Notes: a model not told the origin generated them from the letters alone. Positions 7,943 through 17,288 are shown, counted from the first letter of the stretch. The stretch is DNA of 64,000 nt from Tranquillimonas rosea (GCF_900111315.1 NZ_FOGU01000002.1:1-64000), one strand, 5' to 3'. A program made the numbers and translations.

Positions 7943-9529
7943 ATGCAGACTCGGCGCGCCGGACCCATCGACTTTGCACCGGACTTTTCCTGGGGACGCT
8001 GGCCCTCCGGCGAGGAGATCACGTTCACCCGCTCCGAACGCCTCGTTCTCGAACGTCTCGTGCAGGATGCCGGCCGCGTCGTGGGGCGCGAGCGCCTGCT
8101 CGACGTGCTGGAAGAGGCGGGGCTGGAAAGCGCGGACCGCAACGTCGATTTCCTTATCAACCGTCTGCGGCGCAAGCTGTCGGATTCGGCGCGGACGCCC
8201 ACGTTTATTCGCACGCAATACGGCGAGGGATATGCCTGGATCGCGGCGCAGACGCCGGCGGGCGCGGACGTCGCGAACGCCTTCCTGGCGGTGGGCCCGG
8301 TGCGGGGGCTCCCCGAACAGGCGGGGCTGGCTGCCTGCGCCGGCGATTTCTGCGACGAACTTGCCCGCCGGATTCAGCTGAGCCTCGTCGGCGGGCGCGA
8401 GGTCGTCGTGGCATACGACTACGCGCCCTCGCGCATGACGGAGGGGCCGCAATTCCATGTCGAGGTGACCTTCGCACCTGGGGGTCGCGGCCTCGACGCG
8501 GTCGTGGCGCTCTACCGCGATGGCGTGCGCGTGCTGCACCTGTCGCGCTACCGCGTGACCGACACCGATGACCGGACGCTGCCCCAGCTGCGCGATGCGG
8601 CGCAGACGGTCGCGCAGGAGGTCGAGGGCGCGCTGTGGCGGTCCGAGGCGTTCGTCGACAGCGACCTGACCCCCTCGGACCATTCGCTGCCCGTCCGGCT
8701 GCACGTCGCGACCAGTCCGTTCGCCGCGCGCGAGACCTGGGTCGAGACTCGGCGCCGGCTGCGCACCGTGGTGTCGTCCTCGGAGGATTCGCAATCTCGG
8801 CTGCTGTTGGCGCTCAACATCCATTCGAAATACGTCAAGGCGCTGACCATCCTCCCCGAGCAGGATTTCCGCGCGCAGGACGAGGACGAGATGGAGCGCC
8901 TCGTCCTCGAGGCGTTGCCCGGCGTGCAGGACAATCCCTCTCTCGTCCTGATGGCGGCCAAGCTGTTGTATTTCCTCGATCGCGGGTACCGCAGCATGGC
9001 GCTGGAGATTGCCGAGGACGCCTATGCGCGCTCGACCGCCCTTGCCAGTGCCTATGTCGCCTACGGCCAGTTCCGGATGTTCGAGGGCGACATCCCGACG
9101 GCCCTGAAGTGCTACGAGCGCGCGATGGCGATCCAGGCGCCGGAGCCAATGGATTTCGTGAAGGGCTATGTCGAGGTGCTGGAATGTACGACGTACCAGG
9201 CCGCGGGTGACTGGGCCGGCCTTGCCCGCGCGCTGGACCGGCTGGGACGGGCGCAGCCCGAGGCGGTGAAGCGCCTGTCGCTGCTCTTTCGCTCGCCGGA
9301 TGGACGGCTCGACACCGCGGATTTCGACCGGGTGCTCGACTCCCTCGACGTGGCGACGGCGCGGGGGAAGCTGCGCTGGGTCACCTATGTCTCGGGCCGC
9401 CTGTTCGTCGCGCCCGAGCATCGCCGCAACGTCCTTGGCGGGGTGATGTCGGCGCTGGTGTCGCGGTTCGGCCGCGATGTCGTCCCGCAAGAGACCCGCG
9501 CAGTGCTGCGGCAGGCCGAGACGGTCTAG
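7943..9529 (+). CDS. OmpR-type winged-helix regulator with C-terminal TPR-like region
   Basis: Predicted transcription factor of 528 residues. The N terminus, about 10-105, is an OmpR/PhoB-type winged helix (RNVDFLINRLRRKLSD, followed by the RTQYGEGYAW wing). There is no receiver domain and no clear membrane segment. The middle resembles the effector part of CadC/HilA-like regulators, and about 330-430 looks like TPR repeats (AYGQFRMFEGDIPTALKCYERAM). The ATG at 7943 follows a GAGGGGG site. It is convergent with the TauE exporter gene, 10 bases away. Ligand and targets are unknown. Confidence 0.75.
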   Translation: MQTRRAGPIDFAPDFSWGRWPSGEEITFTRSERLVLERLVQDAGRVVGRERLLDVLEEAGLESADRNVDFLINRLRRKLSDSARTPTFIRTQYGEGYAWIAAQTPAGADVANAFLAVGPVRGLPEQAGLAACAGDFCDELARRIQLSLVGGREVVVAYDYAPSRMTEGPQFHVEVTFAPGGRGLDAVVALYRDGVRVLHLSRYRVTDTDDRTLPQLRDAAQTVAQEVEGALWRSEAFVDSDLTPSDHSLPVRLHVATSPFAARETWVETRRRLRTVVSSSEDSQSRLLLALNIHSKYVKALTILPEQDFRAQDEDEMERLVLEALPGVQDNPSLVLMAAKLLYFLDRGYRSMALEIAEDAYARSTALASAYVAYGQFRMFEGDIPTALKCYERAMAIQAPEPMDFVKGYVEVLECTTYQAAGDWAGLARALDRLGRAQPEAVKRLSLLFRSPDGRLDTADFDRVLDSLDVATARGKLRWVTYVSGRLFVAPEHRRNVLGGVMSALVSRFGRDVVPQETRAVLRQAETV

Positions 9530-9539
9530 CGGCGGCCGG

Positions 9540-10280
9540 TCAGGCCAGGGCGGACCAGAACAGACGCAGCGCGATCGCCGCGAGAATCGCGAGGATGATG
9601 GTGTCGAAGGTCGATTTGTCGAACCGCCGCGCCAGCGCCGCGCCCAGCGGCATCCCCGCGAGCAGAGGCACCAGCGCCAGCCCGCTCAGCGCGAGCCGCG
9701 TTGGCGTCAGCACCTCGAACGCGTAGAGAAACGGAATCTGCACGAACGACATGGCCGAGAAGAAAACCGCGATCGTGGCGATGAATTGCCGCCGCTCCAG
9801 CCCCGTGGCGTTGAGGAATGTGATCGACACTGGCGCCGAGATCCCCGTGGCCCCCTGGAGGATGCCGCCCAAGAACCCCACCGGCGCCGCGATCCGCGCC
9901 GCGAGGTCCAGCCCGAGCGACCAGTCAGGGCGGGCGAGCCGGAACGCCACGTACAGCACCACCGCCAGCGCGACCGTCAGCAGCAGCATCTCCGGCGCGA
10001 AGGACACGAGGATCGCCGAGCCGAGTGCCGCGCCCACGGCGCCCGCGATGGCGAACCCCCATGTCAGCACCGGGCGCGGCCGGTCGTGGCGAAAGTGCCA
10101 CCCTTGCCACAGGTTCGAGACGAGGTTCGGCACGGTGAACACTGCGACGGCCAGCGGCACGTTGTAGAGCATGGACAGCAGGGGAATCGCCAAGAGTGGC
10201 GCACCCGCACCGGTGGCCCCCTTGAGCACACCGCCAAAGGCGAGCGCCACGACCGCGACGGCGATTCCGAAGTAATCCAT
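9540..10280 (-). CDS. TauE/SafE family membrane exporter
   Basis: Inner-membrane transporter family linked to export of sulfite, sulfoacetate or related organosulfur anions. The 246-residue protein is almost entirely hydrophobic with about seven to eight segments and has the internal repeat typical of the family (GGVLKGATGAGAPLLAIPLL and GGILQGATGISAPV). The ATG at 10280 is preferred over a GTG two codons earlier. No strong ribosome site is visible for either. Substrate cannot be read from the sequence, but sulfite export would fit the sulfite dehydrogenase genes elsewhere in the window. Confidence 0.8.
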   Translation of the reverse strand: MDYFGIAVAVVALAFGGVLKGATGAGAPLLAIPLLSMLYNVPLAVAVFTVPNLVSNLWQGWHFRHDRPRPVLTWGFAIAGAVGAALGSAILVSFAPEMLLLTVALAVVLYVAFRLARPDWSLGLDLAARIAAPVGFLGGILQGATGISAPVSITFLNATGLERRQFIATIAVFFSAMSFVQIPFLYAFEVLTPTRLALSGLALVPLLAGMPLGAALARRFDKSTFDTIILAILAAIALRLFWSALA

Positions 10281-10350
10281 CCGCACTGTCTAGGAAAATG
10301 CCCGCCGAAGGTCGAGCCGCATGTGCGGCCCGGGCTCCGTAGCGTCAATA

Positions 10351-10393
10351 TGCAACGATTTTCAGAATGAAACCCAAATTGCAATAACCTGCA
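10351..10393. promoter_or_regulatory. candidate SorC-regulator operator before tkt
   Basis: Contains TGCA-N6-TGCA at 10380-10393 and a half match (TGCA-N6-TTCA) at 10351-10364, 46-88 bases before the tkt start. The same TGCA-N6-TGCA spacing occurs at 14911-14924, next to the SorC regulator gene. Assignment is inference from the shared motif. Confidence 0.35.
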
Positions 10394-10438
10394 CGGCGGG
10401 TGATCGTCGACGCGGGGTGTGGAACCAGGAGGAACCCG

Positions 10439-12430
10439 ATGGCGGTCGATTTCGACGAGAGGGTCGCGGTGCGCGACATGGCGAATGCGATCCGGTTCCT
10501 CTCGGCCGATGCGGTCGAGGCCGCGCAGTCGGGACATCCGGGCATGCCGCTGGGGATGGCCGACATTGCGACGGTGCTGTTCACGGACGTGCTGAAATAC
10601 GATGCCGCCCGGCCGGACTGGCCCGACCGCGACCGCTTCGTGCTGTCGAACGGCCACGGCTCGATGCTGCAATACAGCCTGCTGCACCTCGCGGGCTACG
10701 CTGCGCCCGACCTCGACGACATCCGGCGCTTCCGCCAACTGGGCTCGCGCGCCACGGGACACCCCGAATTCAACGAGCCGCCGGGCATCGAGGTGACGAC
10801 CGGGCCGCTGGGGCAGGGGGTGGCCAACGCGGTGGGCATGGCGCTGGCCGAACAGTTGCTGGCCGCGCGGTGGGGCGACGATCTGGTCGATCACCGGACC
10901 TTCGCGTTCTGCGGCGACGGCTGCCTGATGGAAGGCGTCGCGCAGGAGGCGGTCTCGCTGGCCGGGCACCTGGGGCTGTCGAAGCTGACGCTGGTGTTCG
11001 ACGACAACGCCACGACGATCGACGGGCCGACGGCGCTGGCCACGTCCGAGGATCACGTCGCGCGCTTCGCGGCCGCGAACTGGGACACGATCCGGATCGA
11101 CGGGCACGATTACGACGAGATCCGCCGGGCGTTCGATCAGGCGGCCGCCAGCCCGCGGCCCACCCTGATTGCCGCCCGCACGCGGATCGGGTTCGGCGCG
11201 CCCACGAAAGAGGGCTCGAACACCGCGCATGGCGCCCCCCTGGGCGCGGAAGAGCTGGAGGGGCTGCGCGCGGCCCTGGGCTGGACGGCGGGCCCGTTCG
11301 AGGTGCCAGACAGGATCGCGGGCGCCTGGCATGCGGCCGGCCGCCGGGGCCAGTCCGCGCGTGAGGCTTGGGAGGCCCGCCTTGCCGATCACCCGCAAGC
11401 GGACGCGTTCCGCGCGGCCCACGGTCCCGAGATGCCCGCCGTGCTCGAGACCGCCATCCTGTCGGAACTCGACGAACTGCGGAAGGCACCGCCGGCCGAG
11501 CCTACGCGGAAGTCCGGCCAGCGCGCCCTGGGCGTGGCCTTCGGCGTCATGCCCGGGCGGCTGTTCGGCGGATCGGGCGACCTGACCGGCAGCGTCCTGT
11601 CGCTGGCGCCGGGGATGAAGGACCGCTCGGAGACGGGATTCGCCGCGCAGCACATGAGCTATGGCGTGCGCGAACACGCGATGGCGGCCGCGGTGAACGG
11701 GATCGCCTGTCACGGCGGGCTGGTGCCCTATGCCGCGACCTATCTCGCCTTCAGCGACTATGCCCGTCCGGCCCTGCGGCTTGCCGCGATGATGAAGCTC
11801 AGGGCGGTGTTCGTGTTCACTCACGATTCCATTGGCGTCGGAGAGGATGGCCCGACCCACCAGCCGATCGAGCAGATCGCGGCGCTGCGGGCGATACCGG
11901 GCCTGCGCGTCTACCGCCCCGCCGATGCGGCCGAGACGCTGGAATGTTGGCTCGACGCGCTGTCCGGCGAAGGCCCGAGCGCGATGATCCTGTCGCGCCA
12001 GAAGACGCCTGCCGTGCGCTCCGGACCGGTCGAGGGCATGCCCGCGCGGCAGGGCGCCTACGTCGTCGCCGAGGCCGAGCGCACGCGCGAGGCGACGCTG
12101 ATCGCCACGGGTACCGAGGTGGCGCTGGCCCTGCATGTCCGCACGCGCCTGGCCGACGCAGGCATCGACATCGCCGTCGTCTCGATGCCGTGCTGCGCGG
12201 TATTCGAGGACCAGCCCGCGTCCCTGCGCGAGGCCGTGCTGGGCGACGTGCCCCGCTTCTCGGTCGAGGCCGGGTCACGTCAGGGCTGGTCGGATTACGT
12301 GATGCATCGGCACCATGCCTTCGGCCTCGACGGGTTCGGCCTGTCGGCACCGGGGTCCGAGGTGTTCACCGCGATGGGCCTGACCGTCGACGCGGTGGCG
12401 GACGCGATCCGAAAGCGTCTCGGGCGCTGA
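10439..12430 (+). CDS. tkt: transketolase
   Basis: Thiamine-diphosphate enzyme of the pentose phosphate pathway that moves two-carbon ketol units. Full length at 663 residues. The N-terminal TPP domain has GHGSMLQYSLLHL and the GDGCLMEGVAQEA motif. The pyrimidine domain has the GVREHAMAAAVNG and HDSIGVGEDGPTHQP signatures. The start is set by CAGGAGG before ATG 10439. It leads an apparent operon with a xylulokinase and a SorC regulator, suggesting a dedicated copy for channelling xylulose 5-phosphate from an imported sugar or polyol. Confidence 0.93.
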   Translation: MAVDFDERVAVRDMANAIRFLSADAVEAAQSGHPGMPLGMADIATVLFTDVLKYDAARPDWPDRDRFVLSNGHGSMLQYSLLHLAGYAAPDLDDIRRFRQLGSRATGHPEFNEPPGIEVTTGPLGQGVANAVGMALAEQLLAARWGDDLVDHRTFAFCGDGCLMEGVAQEAVSLAGHLGLSKLTLVFDDNATTIDGPTALATSEDHVARFAAANWDTIRIDGHDYDEIRRAFDQAAASPRPTLIAARTRIGFGAPTKEGSNTAHGAPLGAEELEGLRAALGWTAGPFEVPDRIAGAWHAAGRRGQSAREAWEARLADHPQADAFRAAHGPEMPAVLETAILSELDELRKAPPAEPTRKSGQRALGVAFGVMPGRLFGGSGDLTGSVLSLAPGMKDRSETGFAAQHMSYGVREHAMAAAVNGIACHGGLVPYAATYLAFSDYARPALRLAAMMKLRAVFVFTHDSIGVGEDGPTHQPIEQIAALRAIPGLRVYRPADAAETLECWLDALSGEGPSAMILSRQKTPAVRSGPVEGMPARQGAYVVAEAERTREATLIATGTEVALALHVRTRLADAGIDIAVVSMPCCAVFEDQPASLREAVLGDVPRFSVEAGSRQGWSDYVMHRHHAFGLDGFGLSAPGSEVFTAMGLTVDAVADAIRKRLGR

Positions 12431-12492
12431 TCTTGCCGTCGCCGGCCCCCCATGCTTCGGTTCGCCGGCAGCGACCGCCCCGGAGGAACGGG

Positions 12493-13950
12493 ATGTATCT
12501 TGGTGTGGATCTGGGGACCTCGTCGATCAAGGTGATCGTCGCCGATGCCGCCGACCGAGTCCTGGCCAGCGCACGGTGCCCCGTCGCCACCGCCCGCCCG
12601 GCGCCCGGACGGGTCGAGCAGGCGCCCGGCGAGTGGATCGCGGCGTTCGAGACCGCGATGGATGCGCTGGCCGCGTCGGACGGCGCGCTGCTGCCGCAGG
12701 TCGGGGCGATCGGGGTGGCGGGGCACATGCACGCCCTCGTCCTGCTCGACGCCCTGGGCGCTCCGGTGCGCCCGGCATCCCTGTGGAACGACTTCCGCGC
12801 CCACGACGAAGCGCGAGAGCTTGCGGGCCTGGGCTACGACGACCGGCTGGGTGTGCGCCCGATGGCGGGGTTCACCGGGCCGAAGCTCTTGTGGACCGCG
12901 CGTCACGATCCAGACGCCCTTTCCGCAGCCGAACGCTTTGTCTTTCCCAAGGATGTCCTACGCCACTACCTGACCGGCGCCTGGGCCACCGATCCGTCGG
13001 ACGCGGCGGGCAGCTGGCTCTACGATCAGGCGTCGGGGTGCTGGGACGCGGCCACCCTCTCGGCCTGCGGGGCGGACGGGCTGACCTGTCCGCCGCTGCT
13101 GCCCTCGGGCGACGTGGCCGGGCACCTGCGAGAGCCGCTCGCCCGGCGCTGGGGCCTGCCGCCGGGCCTGCCGGTCGCCACGGGGGCGGGGGATGTCGCG
13201 GCCGGGGCCGTCGGGCTGGGTGTCGTGCGCGAGGGGGACGCGATGATCTCGCTCGGCACGTCGGCGCAGGTCTTCGCGGCCCGCGCGGCCTATCGACCCA
13301 ATACCGGACGGCTCGTCCATTCCTTCGCCCATGCGGTCGGCGGGACATGGTTCGACATGGCGGCGCTTCTGAACGGCTCCGGCGCGCTCGACACCACCGC
13401 AGACTGGCTGGGCTACGCGGATGTCGCGGCCCTGCTGGCAGAGGTCGAGGCGCAGCCCGACGGCCCCGGCGCGCTGCTTGCGCTGCCCTACCTTTCGGGC
13501 GAGCGGACGCCGCACGACGACATGAGCGCGCGCGCGGCGTTCGTGGGCATGTCAGGCGGGACCGAGCGGTGGGAGCTGGCCCGCGCGATGATCGACGCGC
13601 TGGCCTTTTCCCTGGCCGACGGGCGCGACGCGATCGGGGCGGCGCCGGACGAAATGCTGGTGATCGGCGGCGGCAGCCGCTCGGACGTGGTGTGTCGCAC
13701 CATCGCGGACGTGCTGGGCGCCACCCTCGTCCGGGGCGAAGGCGGCGAAGTGGGCCCGGCGCTCGGCGCCGCCCGGCTGGCCCGCGCCGCGGCGACGGGC
13801 GCGGCGCTCGACGATCTCGGACCGCCGTGGGAAACGGCAGAGCGCATCGCGCCCGACCCCGCGCGCCACGCCGCCTATGCCCCGCGGCTGGCGCAATTCC
13901 GCGCGCTCTACCCCGCGCTGTCGCCCACTTTTCAAAGCCTGGGGGCCTGA
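12493..13950 (+). CDS. xylB: xylulokinase (FGGY family)
   Basis: ATP-dependent phosphorylation of D-xylulose to xylulose 5-phosphate. The 485-residue FGGY kinase begins YLGVDLGTSSIKV, has the GHMHALVLLD segment near residue 77 and the C-terminal nucleotide-site motif VIGGGSRSDVVCRTIADVLG. Starts at ATG 12493 after CGGAGGAACGGG. It lies 62 bases after tkt and 5 bases before the regulator. The exact ketose is an assignment by similarity and neighbourhood; another pentulose is possible. Confidence 0.85.
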   Translation: MYLGVDLGTSSIKVIVADAADRVLASARCPVATARPAPGRVEQAPGEWIAAFETAMDALAASDGALLPQVGAIGVAGHMHALVLLDALGAPVRPASLWNDFRAHDEARELAGLGYDDRLGVRPMAGFTGPKLLWTARHDPDALSAAERFVFPKDVLRHYLTGAWATDPSDAAGSWLYDQASGCWDAATLSACGADGLTCPPLLPSGDVAGHLREPLARRWGLPPGLPVATGAGDVAAGAVGLGVVREGDAMISLGTSAQVFAARAAYRPNTGRLVHSFAHAVGGTWFDMAALLNGSGALDTTADWLGYADVAALLAEVEAQPDGPGALLALPYLSGERTPHDDMSARAAFVGMSGGTERWELARAMIDALAFSLADGRDAIGAAPDEMLVIGGGSRSDVVCRTIADVLGATLVRGEGGEVGPALGAARLARAAATGAALDDLGPPWETAERIAPDPARHAAYAPRLAQFRALYPALSPTFQSLGA

Positions 13951-13955
13951 GAGGG

Positions 13956-14909
13956 ATGCCGCGGCCCGCCCGTGACCTGGCGACGCTGCTCAAGGTGGCG
14001 CGGATGCGCTACGAGCGGAACCTCACGCAGACCGAGATCGCGGACTCGCTGGGTGTCTCCGCCGCCACGGTGAGCCGCTACCTGTCCGAGGCGAGCGAGC
14101 GCGGCCTGATCGAGATCCGCGTGGTCGAGAGCGCCTACCGCGACTTCGACCTGGAACGCGCGCTGCGGTCGCGGTTCGATTTGGACGAGGCGATTGCGGT
14201 GCGCTGCCGGGGCACCGCCGCCGAGACCCTGCGCATCCTGGGCAGCGCCGCCGCCCGCGCGATCGTCGACCGGATCGAGGACGGTAGCGTCGTCGGCGTG
14301 TCGAATGGCCAGAGCGTCGCGCATGTCGCCGCCGAGCTGTCGCCGCTGGCGGCGCGGGACGCGGATGTCGTCACGCTGATCGGCGGCGTGGGCCGCGCCG
14401 AAGAGGACAGTCACACGGGTCGCATCTGCCGCCGCTTCGCCGACACGCTCAAGGGCCGGGCGCGCATCCTGCCGTTGCCGGCGCTGCTGGACTCGGAAGA
14501 GCAGGCCGCCGTTCTGCGCGGGACCGAGGCGTTCCGCGTGCTCGAACGGCTCTATGCCGCGCTCGACATCGCGGTGGTGGGGATCGGCACGCTGTCACCG
14601 CAATCGTCGACGGTGCAGGACGGTCTGTTCACCGAGGCGCAGCTGGCGCAGGTGATTTCCGAGGGCGGGGCCGGCACGATCTGCGCCCGCTTCATGGACC
14701 ACATGGGCCGCCCCGTGAGCGCCGCGTTCGAGGCGCGGACGATCTCGATCACCTTCGACGAGCTGCGCCGCGTGCCCTGCCGCTTCGGCGTGGCGATGGG
14801 GCCGGAGAAGGTGGACGCGATCGGTGCGGCCGTTCGGGGCGGCCTGGTGAACGCGCTGGCCACCGACGCCGAGACGGCGGCAAGATTGCTGGCGGCCGCG
14901 GCGGAGTAA
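13956..14909 (+). CDS. SorC/DeoR-type sugar-binding transcriptional regulator
   Basis: Predicted sugar-phosphate-responsive DNA-binding regulator of 317 residues. The N-terminal helix-turn-helix is LTQTEIADSLGVSAATVSRYL, residues about 25-45. The rest matches the SorC effector domain (GSVVGVSNGQSVAHVAAEL, LIGGVGRAEED, VVGIGTLSP). It is co-transcribed with tkt and xylB, with the start 5 bases after the xylB stop. It probably controls this cluster, and palindromic candidate operators lie immediately downstream, before the binding-protein gene. Confidence 0.87.
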   Translation: MPRPARDLATLLKVARMRYERNLTQTEIADSLGVSAATVSRYLSEASERGLIEIRVVESAYRDFDLERALRSRFDLDEAIAVRCRGTAAETLRILGSAAARAIVDRIEDGSVVGVSNGQSVAHVAAELSPLAARDADVVTLIGGVGRAEEDSHTGRICRRFADTLKGRARILPLPALLDSEEQAAVLRGTEAFRVLERLYAALDIAVVGIGTLSPQSSTVQDGLFTEAQLAQVISEGGAGTICARFMDHMGRPVSAAFEARTISITFDELRRVPCRFGVAMGPEKVDAIGAAVRGGLVNALATDAETAARLLAAAAE

Positions 14910-14947
14910 CTGCAAGAAGTTGCAGCCGGCCGAAGTTCTTGCAAGAA
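14910..14947. promoter_or_regulatory. two palindromic candidate operators for the SorC regulator
   Basis: CTGCAAGAAGTTGCAG (14910-14925, 6-bp arms) and the perfect palindrome TTCTTGCAAGAA (14936-14947) lie between the regulator stop and the sugar-binding protein gene. Spacing between centres is about 24 bases, roughly two helical turns, which suits cooperative binding. Function is inferred. Confidence 0.5.
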
Positions 14948-15080
14948 ATCTCCGTCTTCCTACGCTTCCTCCATCCGGCTCCGGGGTCCGCGCGCATCAG
15001 CGCCGTGACGCGCCCCCGTCCGGCAGGGTCGCGCATCGCGTGTTCGAACGGCGTGACAGGATCTTAGGGAGGAGACGACG

Positions 15081-16109
15081 ATGATGACGCAAAAGCTTTG
15101 GGGAGTGCTCGCGGCGGCGGCCACGCTGATTCCGGCGGCCGCCATGGCGCAGGATCAGCAGGACGTGTCCGCCTGCCTCATCACCAAGACGGACACCAAC
15201 CCGTTCTACGTCGCGATGAAGAAGGGCGCGCAGCAGAAGGCCGAAGAGCTGAACGTCGATCTCAAGACCTTCGCGGGCCGGATCGACGGCGACAGCCAGA
15301 GCCAGATCGGCGCGATCGAGACCTGCATCGCCGACGGCGTCGACGGAATCCTCCTGGTCCCCTCCGATACCAGCGGCATCGTGCCCAAGGTCCAGCAGGC
15401 GCAGGAGGCGGGGATCATGGTACTCGCCCTGGACACGCCGCTCGACCCGCTCGATGCGGCGGACGGCACCTTTGCAACCGACAACTTCGCCGCCGGGCAG
15501 GCCATCGGTCGCTGGACCAGGGCCAAGCTGGGCGACGGGGCGGCGGACGCGCATATCGCGCTGCTGAACGGCCTGACCAGCCAGTCCAGCGTCGGCGTCC
15601 TGCGCAACCAGGGCTTCCTGGACGGGATGGGCATCGACCTGAACGATCCCGACGTCTGGGGCGACGAAGAGGACGAGCGGATCTCCGGCAACGACGTCAC
15701 CCAGGGCAGCGAGGAAGGCGGCCGCACCGCGATGGAGAACCTCCTGCAGCGCGATCCGGACATCAACGTCGTCTACGCGATCAACGAACCCGCCGCCGCC
15801 GGCGCCTACGAGGCACTCGACGCCTTCGGCTTGGCCGGTGACGTGACGGTGGTGGCCGTGGACGGCGGCTGTCCGGGCGTGGCCAACGTGGCCGACGGCG
15901 TGATCGACGCCACCGCCCAGCAATACCCGCTGCGCATGGCGTCCGAGGGCATCGCCGCCATCGCCGCCGCCGTGCGCGAGGGCAAGGCGTTCGAGACGAC
16001 CGAGGGCAAGGATTTCTACGACACCGGCGTTAACCTCGTGACCGACGATCCGGCCGAGGGTGTCGGGTCCATCACGCCCGACCGCGCGTCCGAGATCTGC
16101 TGGGGCTGA
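15081..16109 (+). CDS. periplasmic sugar-binding protein of an ABC transporter (ribose/fructose type)
   Basis: Soluble periplasmic substrate-binding protein, 342 residues, peripla_BP_4 type. A Sec signal peptide ends at AMAQ near residue 23. The mature N terminus [21 protein letters not shown] and the hinge segments [12 protein letters not shown] and [17 protein letters not shown] resemble FrcB/RbsB. GGGAGGAGA precedes two consecutive ATGs (15081 and 15084). It follows the SorC regulator, so it probably supplies the pentose or polyol used by XylB. No permease or ATPase gene follows. Confidence 0.85.
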   Translation: MMTQKLWGVLAAAATLIPAAAMAQDQQDVSACLITKTDTNPFYVAMKKGAQQKAEELNVDLKTFAGRIDGDSQSQIGAIETCIADGVDGILLVPSDTSGIVPKVQQAQEAGIMVLALDTPLDPLDAADGTFATDNFAAGQAIGRWTRAKLGDGAADAHIALLNGLTSQSSVGVLRNQGFLDGMGIDLNDPDVWGDEEDERISGNDVTQGSEEGGRTAMENLLQRDPDINVVYAINEPAAAGAYEALDAFGLAGDVTVVAVDGGCPGVANVADGVIDATAQQYPLRMASEGIAAIAAAVREGKAFETTEGKDFYDTGVNLVTDDPAEGVGSITPDRASEICWG

Positions 16110-16130
16110 CCCCGGCCTTGCGGCGGGGTC
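16108..16130 (+). terminator. hairpin after sugar-binding protein gene
   Basis: 7-bp stem GACCCCG/CGGGGTC with a 9-base loop overlapping the stop codon. There is no T-tract. It is a possible attenuator or 3'-end stabiliser. Confidence 0.35.
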
Positions 16131-16279
16131 CCGCGCCCCGTCGCCTTCTCTGACCCCGATACCGCGGGGGCATGCGGTCCATCCCGGTCCACCATTTTCA
16201 GCCTCCCCGCCGTCGCTTCGGGAACGCATCGCGCCCGAGCGCCATTGCGCACTCGTGTATCGCAGAGCGGAGGCGCGTC

Positions 16280-16720
16280 TTGGGACTTATCGTCGGTTTC
16301 ATCCTGGTGGCGGTCATGGGGGTGATCCACCATTTCGGCCTGCGCGCGCTCGAGCGCATCAGCGGCTATGACAAGTGGCAGCCGAACCGGACGATCCTCA
16401 CCGTGTTCATGGGCCTGCTCGTGCTGCACACCGCCGAGATCCTGCTGTGGGCCGTCGCCTATCTCGCCCTGCAATCGGACCCGTTGCGCCCGGTCTTCGG
16501 CCAGCTGATCCAGACCGGGGGGCGCACCTTCGGCGACCTCGTCTATTTCTCGGGGATGAGCTTCGTGACGCTGGGCTACACCGAGATGAAGAGCGCCGGT
16601 GCGATCCGTCTCGTCGGGCTGATGCAGTCGCTCGGCGGGTTCATGGTGCTGACGTGGTCCGCCACCTACATCTACTCGGCGTGGCAGCGCGCCTTCCGTC
16701 TCGCCGGCCAGACCGGCTGA
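16280..16720 (+). CDS. two-TM potassium-channel-like membrane protein
   Basis: A 146-residue inner-membrane protein of the Ion_trans_2 type. It has an N-terminal hydrophobic helix (LGLIVGFILVAVMGVIHH), a second (TILTVFMGLLVLHTAEILLW), a pore-like loop with TLGYTE in place of the canonical T-x-GYGD filter, and a last hydrophobic helix. I place the start at TTG 16280 because GGAGG lies 6 bases upstream. The in-frame ATG at 16172 would add 36 hydrophilic residues with no ribosome site. Ion selectivity is uncertain because of the altered filter. Confidence 0.7.
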   Translation: MGLIVGFILVAVMGVIHHFGLRALERISGYDKWQPNRTILTVFMGLLVLHTAEILLWAVAYLALQSDPLRPVFGQLIQTGGRTFGDLVYFSGMSFVTLGYTEMKSAGAIRLVGLMQSLGGFMVLTWSATYIYSAWQRAFRLAGQTG

Positions 16721-16811
16721 CGGCGCCACGTCCGCCCGCGCGTCGGTGTGGCCTATCGGTCGCCGTGGGCTAACCTCTCTGCGAGCCAGGAAACAAGCCA
16801 AGGAGTATGCG

Positions 16812-17288
16812 ATGCCATCCATCTACGACGCCATCAAGCAGGACCACGAAGAGCACCGCGCGCTGCTCAGGACGATCGGCGACACCGAGGGCGCCAGCGA
16901 CAAGCGGAAAAAGGCGTGGGACACCTTCTACCACGAGGTGAAGTCCCATGCCGCGGCCGAGGAAGAGACGTTCTATTCCAAGCTGATCTCGCAGACCTGG
17001 GGCCAGGACGCCGCGCGCCATTCCGTGCACGAGCACCAGGAACTCGACGACCTGATGGAAGAGCTCAACGGCATGGACATGTCGAGCTCCGGCTGGATCC
17101 AGAAGTTCCGCACGCTCGAGCATGACTACCTGCACCATATCGACGAGGAAGAGGACGAGGTGTTTGCGCGCGCCCGCGAAGAGATTTCCGAGAACGAGGT
17201 CGAGGGCTATGGCGACCGCTTCCTCGAGCGCAAGGCCGAGGAACGCAAGCTCGTCGAGGAGAAGAAGAAAGACAGCCTTGAGGATTGA
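16812..17288 (+). CDS. hemerythrin HHE domain protein
   Basis: Cytosolic four-helix-bundle protein, 158 residues, likely binding a di-iron centre through repeated His/Glu motifs: DHEEHRALL, HAAAEEETFY, HEHQELDDL, EHDYLHHIDEEEDE. Such proteins bind oxygen or nitric oxide, or handle iron and oxidative stress. The C terminus is a charged Glu/Lys-rich helix. Start ATG 16812 after AAGGAG. The function of this member is not known. Confidence 0.85.
   Translation: MPSIYDAIKQDHEEHRALLRTIGDTEGASDKRKKAWDTFYHEVKSHAAAEEETFYSKLISQTWGQDAARHSVHEHQELDDLMEELNGMDMSSSGWIQKFRTLEHDYLHHIDEEEDEVFARAREEISENEVEGYGDRFLERKAEERKLVEEKKKDSLED

Noticed and set aside
7799-9490. 563-codon minus-strand frame opposite the winged-helix regulator
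   Set aside because: Overlaps a well-supported gene; Arg/His-rich translation with no recognisable motifs.
10064-12136. 690-codon minus-strand frame opposite transketolase
   Set aside because: Antisense to tkt with low-complexity composition; explained by codon bias in high-GC DNA.
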